The notes: generated by a model from the sequence alone, not told the origin. Numbered from the stretch's first letter, positions 36,886 to 48,345 are shown. The stretch is 64,000 nucleotides of DNA from Isoetes taiwanensis (GCA_021234155.1 JAJEKV010000034.1:9561614-9625613), one strand, 5' to 3'. Program-made: numbers and translations.

Positions 36886-37268
36886 AAATTGGGCGGCCGC
36901 CGAATTTGCCCAGATGAGGGGGTTTGTTTCCACATTAGTATTAATGCATTCTAGGTCAGATTAGGCGCCCGCCCAATTTGGCCTTCTGGGCATGCCTTGA
37001 TCACGTACAATCTGAACACTGCATGATAAATTGGGCGCCCGCCCAAATTGGCCCTTGGTGGAGGAGAGGACAACCTTTGGGATATTACCATGGATGCCCC
37101 CAGGGGAGTCCTACTAGAACACGAACAAGGAGAGACTCCAAGATCAACTTGGGCGCCCGCCCAATTTAAGGGGGTCTTACTTGCACATGATCATGGAAAA
37201 ACTAGAGATGAACTTTAGGCACCCGCCCAACTTAGCACTGTAAGACAACTTGGGTGCCCACCCGATTT
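36886..37268. repeat. Palindrome array P1: six units of AATTGGGCGCCCGCCCAATT type
   Basis: Six imperfect palindromes lie at about 36886-36907, 36961-36981, 37028-37049, 37146-37167, 37211-37234 and 37247-37268. The consensus core is GGGCGCCCGCCC between AAATT and AATTT. Spacing varies from about 36 to 118 bp, and the sequences between partly repeat (TTACTTGCACATGATCATGG, ACCATGGATG). They are GC-rich islands in AT-rich DNA. The core is not perfectly symmetric, so it has direction; all six point the same way, opposite to array P2. Confidence 0.8.
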
Positions 37269-37544
37269 GGGGAGGGCTTGCTTGCACATCATGATGGAAT
37301 TACCATGGATGTACTTGGGGACAAACACACATGCACTAAAACTAGCGTGCACACATGCTCTGCACACCATCGCCAAGACATGCAAGCACTGCACTAACAA
37401 GCAGAGTAGTTGTAAATCTGACATTAACTGTTAAAGGTCAATCTCCAGAACTGTAACTAAATTTCACTCCAGCAAGCCCTGTCACCCTAGTCGAGCTCCT
37501 CTTGGTTAACACGGCAACTTCTTTACCAATACATATGAAGGGGC

Positions 37545-37615
37545 GTGAATGAAGAGATGTGGATGAATAGACGTGAATGAAAAGGCGTGAATGAAGAGGC
37601 GTGAATTTGAATAAG
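37545..37615. repeat. Short tandem repeat GGCGTGAATGAA
   Basis: The words GGCGTGAATGAAGAG, ACGTGAATGAAAA and GGCGTGAATGAAGAGG follow one another four to five times. It lies between the two palindrome arrays and has no coding sense. Confidence 0.6.
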
Positions 37616-37619
37616 GACA

Positions 37620-38515
37620 AACATAGCCCTTGAGATTAATTTTAAGGCAAATAGACATCGAGCTTTGGTGAATAGAAACTTTTAAACTGTACAAACCTTT
37701 GAAGATTTAGTCGCCATGAGATTTTAAGCGATGAAGATGGTCGGCACCTTGGAGATTCTTGACTAGCTAAGAAGCTAAAAGGATGGATAAGCATTTACAT
37801 TTAAACATAACTTTCCCCCCTAAATTTGAATGTAATTTCCCCCTAAATTTTAAAACAAATTCTCCTGCCTAAACTTGTCAAGCGCGCGCCACGTGTCGTG
37901 GAGTGAATTGCATTAAAAGGGACGTTTGAAATTCAAATTTCATGTGCATTTAATAAAGAGGTCCATATTTAATTCCTCACGGTCAATTATGGAAACGGTC
38001 TATTTTTTTTTAAGATCTATTTATTATAGGCACGACACTTGCATGCATGCATGAAGGGTCCATACATGGCCCCTTTAAAAGCCCTTTCGGCTCTTTGACT
38101 ACAGTTTTGAAATTTTCTGCATTCTCCCTGTTGCCTTGGCGCCTTCTGCTACTCATCACACTGTCGCCTTTGGATCCTCAGGTCGCCAATCATCTTCTTG
38201 TCGCCTTCCTGTCGGCGCCCTCTCCTCCTGAACGAGCTGTCGGCTTCGGATCCCCGTACCTTCGTGCCTTCTGCCCCTCATCCTCTTGTCGGCTTCCTCT
38301 TGGCGCCATCTTCTCTTGATTGCCCTATCGCCTTTCTCTCCCTGTACACTTGGCGACTCATACCAGTTGATGGCATCTTGCCCCACGATAGGAGGCAAAG
38401 GTAACCATGATTATTTGTTTAATATTAATTTGGTAGTATCTCTCAGCGCCTGCTTGATTGATACTGCCACATCCTAAATATAACCCTTGGGGATCCTTAC
38501 TTGCATGGCCCCTCG
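37620..38515. other. Spacer between palindrome arrays
   Basis: No domain-bearing frame. 38085-38395 is C/T-rich on the plus strand with repeated GCCTTC and GTCGCC words, and is preceded by a TTTAAAAG box near 38077-38084 that could be a TATA element. It resembles an LTR or gene leader but I cannot prove either. Confidence 0.35.
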
Positions 38516-38518
38516 AGC

Positions 38519-38940
38519 AAACTGGGCTGGCGCCCAATTTGGCCTCACTGGTCTCTCCTAATGCATATCTCCTTTGAAGAAATTCGGCAGGCGCCCAATT
38601 TTTCTAAAGGGGAGCCTGACTTTCTTCAACCCAACGCATGGCCCATTGAGCAAATTGGGTGGGCGCCCAATTTGTTCTCGGCGGGGGCTTGATTGCTCTC
38701 TTCCTATATGCATAGTCCTGTGAACAAATTGGGCGGGCGCACTATTTGTCCAGAAGGGGACCTTGATTGTGTTCATCTTAATGCATGCCCCTCACAGCAG
38801 ATTGGGCGGCCACCCAATTTGACCTCACTAGTCTCTCCCAATGCATACCTCCTTGAAAAAATTGGGCGGGCGCCCAATTCTTCCAAAGGGAGAGCCTGAC
38901 TTTCTTCAGCCCAACGCATGGCCCATTGAGCAAATTGGGA
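38519..38940. repeat. Palindrome array P2: six units in the opposite orientation
   Basis: Units of the type AATTGGGCGGGCGCCCAATT lie at about 38519-38540, 38580-38602, 38652-38673, 38726-38747, 38799-38820 and 38859-38880, plus a half unit at about 38931-38940. This core is the reverse complement of the P1 core. The block 38541-38660 recurs at 38821-38940 with few changes (both include CTTTCTTCA, CCCAACGCATGGCCC and ATTGAGCAAATTGGG), so P2 also contains a 280-bp-spaced direct duplication. Confidence 0.8.
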
Positions 38941-39032
38941 TCCTGATTGTCAAAGAGGGGGCCACCACTCAACCACAGCCTGAACATTAAATAGCTTTCC
39001 CCCGGGGAAATTCTTACTGGTGTGTAGGAATT

Positions 39033-39603
39033 ATGGCGCGAACAAAACAAACTGCTTGGGTGTGTGGGCCTGGACCAAGATTTGCAGAAGTCGTAGCCGA
39101 AGCAAGGACGAGTGAAGACAAAGAATTATTTGCTGGCATCACTGTAGTGCCGGATGGAGTTATGACTGTAGCTGACTCGTGGACCTGGTGCATCAAGATA
39201 GGGAATTTCCACCCCGGCTCTCAGACGAACCACATAAAGGACCTTTTACTTTACTTTGGCGAGAAAGGGACAACGGAGAATGCACTCAGCCGGAATTCTC
39301 ATTGACATGGAGGTGTCGCCAGATAACAACGACGAGTTCCAGTTGGATGTTGAAGACATCGTGGACAGGGGTTTCGTGCGTTATAAGCTTCCTCTCAGTA
39401 GTTACGAGCCCCAACTCATGATGCAGGCCAGTATCACTGAAAGCCCACATTCTTGCGCTCAGAAAGGATGGGTGCTTGACTCATATGAGAGTTTAGAGCG
39501 GTCTGGCATCAAGAGGCGTTCGGAAATCGTGGATGGCTTTTACGCAGTGCGTCAGTGGATATTTGAGCACACGAAGAACAGATCCAAGGCCTTGTATACA
39601 TAG
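39033..39603 (+). pseudogene. Frameshifted frame beginning with an H3-tail-like peptide
   Basis: The first frame starts MARTKQTAWVCGPGPRF at 39033 and runs 90 codons. MARTKQTA is exactly the start of histone H3. With a two-residue gap a few later positions (G, P-R, A-R, S) also agree, but nothing after residue 30 resembles a histone fold. Near 39290 the sense appears to move to another frame, which carries on as AGILIDMEVSPDNNDEFQLD, IVDRGFVRYKLPLSS and FYAVRQWIFEHTKNRSK to 39603. Together it would be an unrecognised protein of about 190 residues. It follows array P2 by 90 bp. It may be the first exon of a transposon protein. I know no family with this layout. Confidence 0.45.
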
Positions 39604-40070
39604 TATCATGGTAAAACTCAACCCAAAGTTTATGATTAAGTGGCTAAGGCCCAGATATGGGGGATTATTTACATTATGCCATCATTTTAATCAAGCTTTT
39701 TTAATCAAAGTTTCAAGATCATATTAAAATATCAAGCCAAACTTAATATTATTCTTGAAATTAATTTCTTTTTTCCAAACAGACAACTAAGCTTCTTCTT
39801 TTATGATTTCTCTTTCTAACTTTCTTCTATTCTATAGAGGAAGCAATGTAATGTATCTCAACAAAATTTCTTTTTTATGCATTACATAAGATCAAAATTA
39901 AAAGCTTGGAGAGTGCCAGAGGGGATAATTATTAATCCAAGTAGTTGGGAAAGTATAGACAAGAAGCATTTAAGGCATGACTTCTAGGCGCGCACATGCA
40001 AGTGCTTTAGATGCTAGGTGCAGTCGCATTTTTTTGATCACCAGTATAGAATTTACACCCATTGGCGGCC
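39604..40070. other. No supported gene
   Basis: AT-rich DNA with no repeat or domain I can recognise, ending at the LINE tail at about 40075. Confidence 0.4.
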
Positions 40071-40074
40071 CAAA

Positions 40075-40530
40075 AGAATAGAATAGAATAGAATAGAATA
40101 GTTTTTTAACGTCCACGGAGACCAATAGGTCATGGGACCCATACAATGGGCTAGTACAATCATTACTACTAGGATTAAAAAACCCCTGCCTCGAAAGGTT
40201 TTCAAGGGAAAAACCTTTGCAGTAATGACGATACTAGACAAGCTTAGATAATGACTACTGAGGGCTCAGTAATTGCAGACGTTTATCTAGAACCTTAAGT
40301 ATGTATAATGCCAAGTCATGCACAGATGGTGCGCTGAGAAGTTGTGGAAGCGTGGAATGGAATGCTAGGGTCGAAAAATGATTCCGGACTATCTCAAAAG
40401 CAGGGCAACTCAATAACCTGTAACTGGCAACAGGCACATAGTCTCGCTTCTCGCGGCAATTGCGGCTGCTCCCATCTACCTGTCTCAATCCGTAGCCTGT
40501 GGGACCCCGTGCGAATTGATGCAATAGCTA
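40075..40530 (-). mobile_element. LINE 3' end: C-terminal frame, 3' UTR motif and (TATTC)n tail
   Basis: On the minus strand a frame (40524-40255) ends with LSAPSVHDLALYILKVLDKR, similar to the extreme C-terminus of LINE ORF2 proteins. It is followed by a 3' UTR with GGTTTTTCCCTTGAAAACC, GGGGTTTTTTAATCC, then GGTCTCCGTGGACGTTAAAA and five or six TATTC units ending near 40077. This fixes the otherwise scattered 3'-end motif (about 1.0, 4.8 and 9.6 kb) to a LINE. The copy is 5'-truncated and contains frame breaks. Confidence 0.65.
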
Positions 40531-41289
40531 CAAGCTTGTTCATGTAAATGTTTCAAATCCTTGTTTTAGTCAAAGATGGGGATGATAACACTCCAACAAT
40601 AGCACTTCAACTTGGCTAAGGTATACATAAGAGAATGTTGTTTTTGATCTAGATTCTACTAATCATGGCCATATTTATGTATCATGGTGGATGCCCATTG
40701 GACGGGACTAACAAACTGCTTAACTAAGCGTTGGCGATCGAATCATATCGATTCTTGAAGTTATGGAAAATTAGATGTTATTCATTATGCTTGGGATGCC
40801 AATGGAAAGAGGCTAAAAATGTGCAAGTTCCAGAATATATTGTAGTCATGTGGAAGGATATAGCACCCTCCAGTCATGATCTAGATATGCCTCAAATTGA
40901 CACATGTACAATAGAATCATTATCACTGATTAGTCGAGGATATACTCCGTTTCACTTCCTCTCTTCATGCTCCGTGCTTGGAAGGGCTCATGCAACTCGA
41001 GGGAGAAGATGTTAGCAGAAACCTGGAATATCAAGAGAAATAAATAGATATATGGGTACCAAATATACCCATATGGAGGTGAAAAAATGGAGTAAGAGGT
41101 TAAGGAACGGCCGATGTAGCGTGTTATGTGCTCGAGGATAAAATCGTAATGGAATCAGGAATAGAAGAGGGATTATTTGCTTGTACGATTAACCTTATTG
41201 AATAAAGATATATTGTTCTTGATCATAGTATATGTGCAACTAAGATCGTATACATAATAATTTATGCAGATTGGAGAAATCATAAATAA

Positions 41290-41690
41290 ATGGAAGACTA
41301 AAGGAATCGTAATAGGGCTAGGGGACTTTAATGCCAGGAAAGGGGGAAGCAAATGCAATTCGTGTCACATATAGACTTAAGGAAACATATCGAAAAATTA
41401 CATAGGATTTGGCAGGATATCGGAGGATACTAGAAAGTCGAGGAAGCAAGGGAGGATGTTATTAGATATATGTATAGAAGCTGGAATTGTGAAGCTACTG
41501 GGATGAAGAAATGGAGAGGAGGCTACACATGCCAAACATATGCAAGGAAGATCATAGTAGACTACATACTATTAAACCCAACATATGCAGGAAAAATAAA
41601 AGAGATCACTATTAAACTGTCTAGTGGAAATGACGAAAACTCACAAATTGATTAGAGTGCCACTGGCGACTGAAGAAAAGGAATAGATAA
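41290..41690 (+). pseudogene. LINE endonuclease relic
   Basis: The frame near 41300-41365 reads GIVIGLGDFNARKGGSK, the GDFNAR motif of the APE-type endonuclease of LINEs. Further on, MLLDICIEAGIVKL and the frame at 41470-41655 (KKWRGGYTCQT, then DYILLNP) match the following part of the domain, where an SxIDYIL motif is expected. Several stops interrupt it. The preceding 40.7-41.0 kb may be the start of the domain but I cannot recognise motifs. The element probably belongs to the same broad LINE group as the RT relics at 0.5 and 4.5 kb. Confidence 0.68.
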
Positions 41691-42425
41691 GGTATAAATG
41701 GAGACAAAATGACCAATTTAGTATCCACCTACTATAACACTCCTTACTATGTCAAGCTTGCGAATGGATCTGTCATGAGCTTGCAGAAAGTCACAAAGGA
41801 ACTCATGATCAAGATTGTTGACCTTCAAAGTCTTATTGACTTTGGTTATGGCAAGCACATGAAGGTCCTCGTGATTATGAGATGTTGGTTGGCCATTGCA
41901 GACCATTCCTTTGACAAGCTAACAACAACCTCTACTGGGAGCATGCCCAAATAGTTTAATGGCAATCTCAATGTTACTCTAAATTTAAGTAGGTAACCAC
42001 TTGTGCCCTTGCGAAGGCTAATGATCGGCAGACTCTTGAAGATTTTTTGGATCTCTAGGATAAAATTAGGTCTCATGAGTGATGGGAGCGTTGTGGTTCT
42101 TTTGGATCTCTCTCGTGCCCCTTGCAACATGGTGCAAACCATCTCCAGGATATACTTGGCGTAGAATGGCCGTTCTATAAAAAATATACACAAATGCGTT
42201 GTAATATACCAAACATTCCTAAAATGAATTGCAGGGAGAAAGACAAGAGGGTCTTCAATTCCATGTTTGCTTTTCAATTCATGGGTGATCTTTTATCAAA
42301 TTTCATCCAATGATCTTCTAGCAATTTTAGATTAGTTTGATTCTTTTGTATTTTCGCATTCGCCAAGCACCGCATCATCACCGCATCCCCTAGTTTTTTT
42401 TTTATATATATATATATTTGAAGTT

Positions 42426-45400
42426 GTGATGTTTAGGGGAATCTTTTACCCGTCAAACCCTATGGAGCCTTTCATATTACATTCTCACTCCAGTTTCAAA
42501 GCTTCGACATTTATAGAGGGCGATTATTCAAGCTCCATGATGAATCTCAAGGACCCTTACATGGAAGGTACTGAACCCCATGAAGGATCGTGTCTAGAAA
42601 AGGTATGGTTCATTTTTTTTGTTGCTTTGAAGCATAACTCTGTATTCAGGAGAGATAACCCTATCTCTTTGTGCAGACGGCGGCTATGAATATTGTGACC
42701 TCTGAATTGGAGTTTCATTTGTACAAGGGTTTGCCAAATGAAGGTAGAGATCCTTCGTCACTAACTTGGAATGACTGTCCCATGACAGATTTTCTTTCTG
42801 TTTGGAGTAATGAATAAATAAGAATGAAAATCAAACTATATAAAGGGAGAGCTGAATTCCATGACGAGCTGCAAGATTTGGTACATAAGATTTAGCAATT
42901 TGGATTGAAGAATAATGAAGCTAGAACTAACTTTGCTAGGGGTTTTGCTTGGCAACACACTAAAAGGGCGCTTGCTAACCCTGGTAGCTATATAAGCTTG
43001 ATCGGGCAAGATTTGTGGGGCAGCTTATAAATTTCTAAAAGGAATAACAGGAAAAAAACTACAATTGAAGAGTTGGGGTTAAGCAATGTAGTAGCTGCAA
43101 TTTCTACTTCAGAAACTAACCAACAGGACATGAAGCCTAAGATGTCAGTTTTAGAGCAAGAGTTAAAAGTAAAGGAGATGTAGATAGTTGATACTAATGG
43201 AGAACTTACTGGTTATGATCATATGGCAGCAACTCTATCCAAGCGCATCACTGAAGCTAGAAATAAGTTGCAGGATTTGAAGGAAGTATGTCCGGACGAG
43301 CCAATTGCATTGATTCAGTTGGAACAGGAAGAGAATAATACCTATGGCCTTTCATTACTAACTGTTTTGCAGCAGAAAAAAGATGCTGATAACAGGTCTT
43401 CTCTCGAGTATGATATCAACAAAATTAAGTTGTCTCTTGAGATGATAAAAGAAGCAGTAGAAGACTTAGAGACAAGGATAAGTAAATTAGAACATTTAAT
43501 TCTTTCGTGCATGAATCACTAATTAGGCCTATTGCTGGTACTTGGATACAGGCAGATAGGGCATCTGGTTGTTCAATGTATAGCTTGGCTTTAGTGCCAA
43601 TTTTAACTTGCAAATGCATCTGCATTGTGGACATAAGTTCCACTTATTTTGTTTTCAAACATGCATTGAAAACATGCATTGTATAGTGTGCAAAGAAGAC
43701 CCGCCTGCTGAATTATACCAAGAGTTGGGCTACTTTGATTTCAAACCAGTCAATGGCAAGCAAGAAGATGAAAGTAGCACCGAAGGCTCTGATCCAATGT
43801 CAGATGAGGAAGATGTATAATTTGTGAGTGTCAAACCCACTAAATTGCAAGTGAAAAGAAGAATTACAAGGTCGATGACAAGCCCATCAAAAAGTGAGTT
43901 TCATTTATTTCTTTGCTTGCTTTTGAGTGCTTGTTCCATATTAACTAGGACACGTGTATATTTAGAGAGATTGGAGCCTGACCAACAAGTGGAGATTAAT
44001 GAATCAGATCAGGTACATATTTTGTGCATTTGTTGCATTTGAGATTTAATTCAAAACTAATGGTCATAAACCACTTGATAGGTGCTACTTTTGTAGCAGA
44101 AGATGCTGAAGGGGTACAAATCGATGTTCCTGACACCCAAGATCATGAAGAGGCCATCAACAAGATGGGCAGAAAGAAGAAACCTGAATCAGGGTTGCCC
44201 TTAAGGCCAAATTTGTCTAAGCATAATTTAGAAGGTCGGGCGAATAATAGAGTTGCAAGATTAGTTATGCTGGCGAATGTTTTCTAGACATGAATGTTTT
44301 TTATAGAAATCTAGGCGAATCATGGCCAATATTATTTTGCCAAGATTTAAGTGTCTTTATTTTCCAAGTGCAATTTCTATGGTGAAATTTTATTCACCGG
44401 CATCCATATTTAATCAAGGACACAAACACATTATAACTATACTTGCATGATGCAATACCACAACTTAACCTTTGCAAATGAGAACGTGGCTTATCCTTGT
44501 AGATAAAACAAATCTATTAAAAGGGAGGTCTGTAAAAAAAATGCTCTCCAATGCATCCGTAGAAGTATTTGAAACACAATAGCTACAAAAATAACTCTTA
44601 AAATTGTCATATGTACCTGGATGGATATAGAGAATAGATTAGGTTATGAAGAAAGCCTAGAATATTAGGCGATTCCTTAAGAAATCTTCGAGAAGGAGGG
44701 TAGAGGATAAGGCGAATCCATAGTTATGACGCTTAGTGGATGTGGCGAATTTTCCAGTGGAGTGAGATTTGTTTGTAGAAAAGTTGGCTAATTTTATTTT
44801 TTTCATCTATAACGGGCCCTACTAAACCATAGCGTCAAAATTTCTCGATACCCTTAAAAAATAGCCTTTTGGCGAACTTTCGTCCTTAAGGGCTACCCTG
44901 ACCTGAATCCAAGAAGCCACCAAAGAATGTAAGGAAGAAGGCCTCACTATTGAAGAAGAATGGGATTGCAGCAAAAAACAAGGTACATAATTTAGAGGGA
45001 TCAACTAAAAATGTGGGATCTACAACAACTAAGAATGTTGGATCTGCTAAGAATGTTTCAACTGCTACTAAGACTGTGTTGTGGCAAGTATTACAGTCAA
45101 TGTTGAATCCGCTGAAACTAACTTGGACCATACAATCCCAATTAAAGATGCTCGTGCTAGTAAAAAGAAGTTTAATCAAGTGGAGGCCACCACACACCCA
45201 CTGAAAATTTTGAATCCAAAGGTAAGGTCATTGAATTTGTTTATTTGCTTCAAATAAATATTTTCTTAAATGGTGTAATTTGGCGGCTACAGATTCAAAT
45301 CAACAACGTGAGTCATTGGATTCGACGGGGATCCAGAACCAAAAGCATACATTCTAACTTCTTTAGTCCAGAGCAGGTTGGTTTGGCAGCATAACTCAAC

Positions 45401-45570
45401 TCTGTAGGTATTCGGACTATAGGTGTTCCAAATGCTACACCATCAACAGCAAATGAGCAGAATGAAGTTCAATCTCCAGTAGCAAAAGAAGACCCTAAAA
45501 TAGATAAAGAAGATTCTGAAACAGAAGATGACGATGACATTACCTTGCAGCAGTTTGTTGGCATTAGATA
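42426..45570 (+). pseudogene. Paralogue of the 22.8-kb locus: coiled coil, RING-like, acidic/Lys-rich
   Basis: Plus-strand pieces in order. 42426-42600: GDYSSSMMNLKDPYMEGTEP, ending at a likely donor. 42677-43190: IVTSELEFHLYKGLPNEG and SNVVAAISTSETNQQ, with stops. 43223-43522: a strong coiled coil (ITEARNKLQDLKEV through VEDLETRISKLEHL). 43540-43700: a RING-like zinc finger split by a frameshift, GCSMYSLALVPIL in one frame and LHCGHKFHLFC with CIVCKEDPP in another; one expected Cys of the first pair is Tyr. 43710-43820: acidic tail (EDESSTEGSDPMSDEEDV). 44140-45200: basic segments with repeated TKNVGS. 45380-45570: acidic end DSETEDDDDITLQQF and stop. The order coiled coil, RING-like, charged disordered region copies that of 22.8-25.2 kb. 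No Ulp1-like part was found here. Confidence 0.52.
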
Positions 45571-45719
45571 GACACACACATATGTGGAATAAATTTTGTG
45601 GTAGTTTTGTAATGACAGCCCAAATTTTGTTACATCAACTATCTGTGTAAAAGACCATTATTACAATATGTTATCTATTCTCTCTTACTTGATGTCTTAC
45701 CAATATATAGCATAATAAT

Positions 45720-47637
45720 AGGGGGTTTTCTTTGTGTTTTTGTACGCTTTTCACTAAGGTTTTCCTATGATTTCGTGATGTATTCAAATGGATGTACTAA
45801 TGCGTACATCTAGAGTGCACCATTTCTGAGCCATTGATTTTAGCCTTTTTTTTCCAATAGTCAACAACCAATGGCTCACAACAAAAGCCCTCTTTTTGTG
45901 TGTGCGGTGCATAATGGGCACATGAAGGGCTTGAAGGGTGCATGTAGTGCAGTTTCCGCCGACAACACATTTCTTATCATAACTTTTGATCCAGAGTCTG
46001 TTTGAGATGATTTTTATTGCGTTGGAAAGCTCTCTCTGAGATCTTTTTGATAGTGTATGATATGGATATGTTTGGTTAAGCTATCTATGCTAAAACAGCA
46101 ATTTTTCGACCAGGTTTGGTAGGCTTTCATATCCTACCAGCTGATTAATACAGGATTGCGCTATTGGATATTGTTTTATAGCTCATTCCGAATGAAGCTT
46201 GCAAAAAATTACCATGCATTTTTAGATTTTGAGGCAGTTATTAAGCAAATTCCAAGGCTTCTAGATCCTTATGCTAACAAGCAGTGTGTGTGGTGCATAA
46301 TGGGCACATGAAAGGCTTGAAGGGCGCATGTAGTGCAGTTTCCCCCCCGGCAACACATTTCTTATCATAACTTTTGATCTAGAGCTCTGTTTGAGATGAT
46401 TTTTATTGCGTTAGAAAGCTCTCTCTGAGATCTTTTTGATAGTATATGATATGGATGCTAAAACAGCAATTTTTTCGGCCGGGTTTGGTAGGCTTTCACA
46501 TCCTACCAGCTGATTAATACAGGATTGCGCTATTGGATATTGTTTTATGGCTCATTCCGAATGAAGCTTGCAAAAAATTACCATGCATTTTTAGATTTTG
46601 AGGCAGTTATTAAGCAAATGCCAAGGCTTCTACATCCTTGTGCTAACAAGCAGAAAAGTTTCCCACTTTGGTTTCTCACCACAAGAATCCATGGAGGCCA
46701 AAGGCTGCTGTTAAATTCCAGTTCAAAAATGTTTGTGTATGGGTGTTGCAAACTTTATGACTTTCATTCAAAAATATTTGTGTATGGGTGTTGCAAACTT
46801 TATGACTTTCAGAATAATGGGATCAATATGCTCTATCTTTATGGTAACTTTTACTTATGTTCTATTTGTTTTATTGTGATGAAATTCAAAAGCTACAGGT
46901 GATGAAAGCCTCAAATGAATTCTAGTTTTTTTCTGGTTTGAATTCTAAAATTTTTGTCACACCGGGGGGGGGAGGGGAGGGGGATGTCCCTAAGGCCCCG
47001 AAGGGGCCAAAACAAATTTTTTGCAACACAAACCATTAACATCCAACATATAAAAATTAAATCCCCCAACACATAACAACTAACATATAACAACCATTGA
47101 CATTAACAACCAACACATAACTACCATTGACATTAATTAACACAACCATTGGGTCCAACACATTTAAATTAAAATCTCCCTTAAACCCCCTTTGGTTTGG
47201 GTGCATATTCACACGTGAGGTGACGTAGGGCAGTGAGAGCCCTCATAATTGTATTTTGCACGTACAAAATCAACACCATATAGTATTCCGCTTGAAATCT
47301 TATAGTATTTTGCGAATCTTGTTATACAGCATAGCAAATTTTGTACTTGCATACCGCACAAACGAGGAACTTTACATACGGTGTAGATTAAGGAATAAGG
47401 GGTGAATATGCCTATCCAATAGCTCTCGTTGCCCGGAGTCACCCCCCGTGTGAATATGCACCCAAACCAAAGGGGGTTTAAGGGGGATTTTAATTTAAAT
47501 GTGTTGGACCCAATGGTTGTGTTAATTAATGTCAATGGTAGTTATGTGTTGGTTGTTAATGTCAATGGTTGTTATATGTTAGTTGTTATGTGTTGGGGGA
47601 TTTAATTTTTATATGTTGGATGTTAATGGTTTGTGTT
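45720..47637 (+). repeat. 1.9-kb dispersed repeat R2, copy 2
   Basis: Nearly the same sequence as 16961-18858, with the 390-bp tandem duplication again present (units from about 45901 and 46287). It differs by a small extra direct duplication: a 44-bp phrase with GTGTATGGGTGTTGCAAACT occurs twice at about 46723-46811. Here the fold-back element at the right end is complete. It starts 150 bp after the RING-like locus. Confidence 0.85.
47025..47637. mobile_element. Complete 613-bp fold-back element with 200-bp arms
   Basis: The left arm 47025-47224 starts AACACAAACCATTAACATCC and the right arm 47438-47637 is its near-perfect reverse complement, ending GGATGTTAATGGTTTGTGTT. The 213-bp loop has no coding content. 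This is the shape of a long-arm MITE or fold-back transposon. I could not identify a convincing target duplication, so the exact ends may be a few bases off. The same element occurs, truncated, at 18289-18858. Confidence 0.85.
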
Positions 47638-47860
47638 TTACCATTTAGTTCTGCAGAGTTGCACATTTGACATGTAAAAAAATATGTACTCCAAAAGACA
47701 TTGTGTGTTAAGATAAACATTAGTAGTAATTGAAAATAATAACATGATTGTGCATTATAACATGTCGCCATGTTATCATCACATGTGGCAGGCATTGTCA
47801 TCATAGGCATGCCTTGCCACACCAACAAATAAATCTGATTAAACTAGTATCAAGCTGAAA

Positions 47861-48345
47861 TGATCCATGTCAGCAGTCCATATGGTATTTTCTATACAGG
47901 TGGCAGAAATTTTGTGCCATGTCATCATAGAGCTATCATGCCTTGTCATCATGAAGATCCAACTAAGACAAGCAAAAGAAATCTAGATGGATCGTGCCTC
48001 ATAAAGAAAATGCCATGATAGCAGTCCATGTAGCATGGACTGTACATTTGGCAGTACACGTGACACCACAACATGCGCCACATCATCATAGACGTGTCAT
48101 GCCATGTAATCATCAAGTTCAAAGTGGAACTAGTTAAAGAAATTTAGCTGCAATAATGTTGACAACATATATGCCATGTCAGTTGCCATGTCAGTAGTCC
48201 ACGTGACATGGACTGTACATTTGGTCGTATATGTGGTACCATCACATGTGCCTGGTCATCATAGATGTGTCATGCCATGTAATCATCAATTTCAAAGTGA
48301 TCTAGTTAAAGAAATTTAGCTGCACTATTGCTAATTAAACAACAT
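47861..48345. repeat. Three diverged tandem units of about 160 bp
   Basis: Units at about 47861-48000, 48008-48165 and 48177-48345 share GCAGTCCATGT or GTAGTCCACGT, GGACTGTACATTTGG, TCATCATAGA, TGTCATGCCATGTAATCATC and AAGAAATTTAGCTGCA. The second and third are the most alike. The sequence is rich in CATG words. It lies just downstream of the T1 transposase relic. Confidence 0.65.

Noticed and set aside
36886-38940. CRISPR-like array
   Set aside because: Units are palindromes with irregular spacing and partly repeated spacers, in plant DNA; it is not a CRISPR array.
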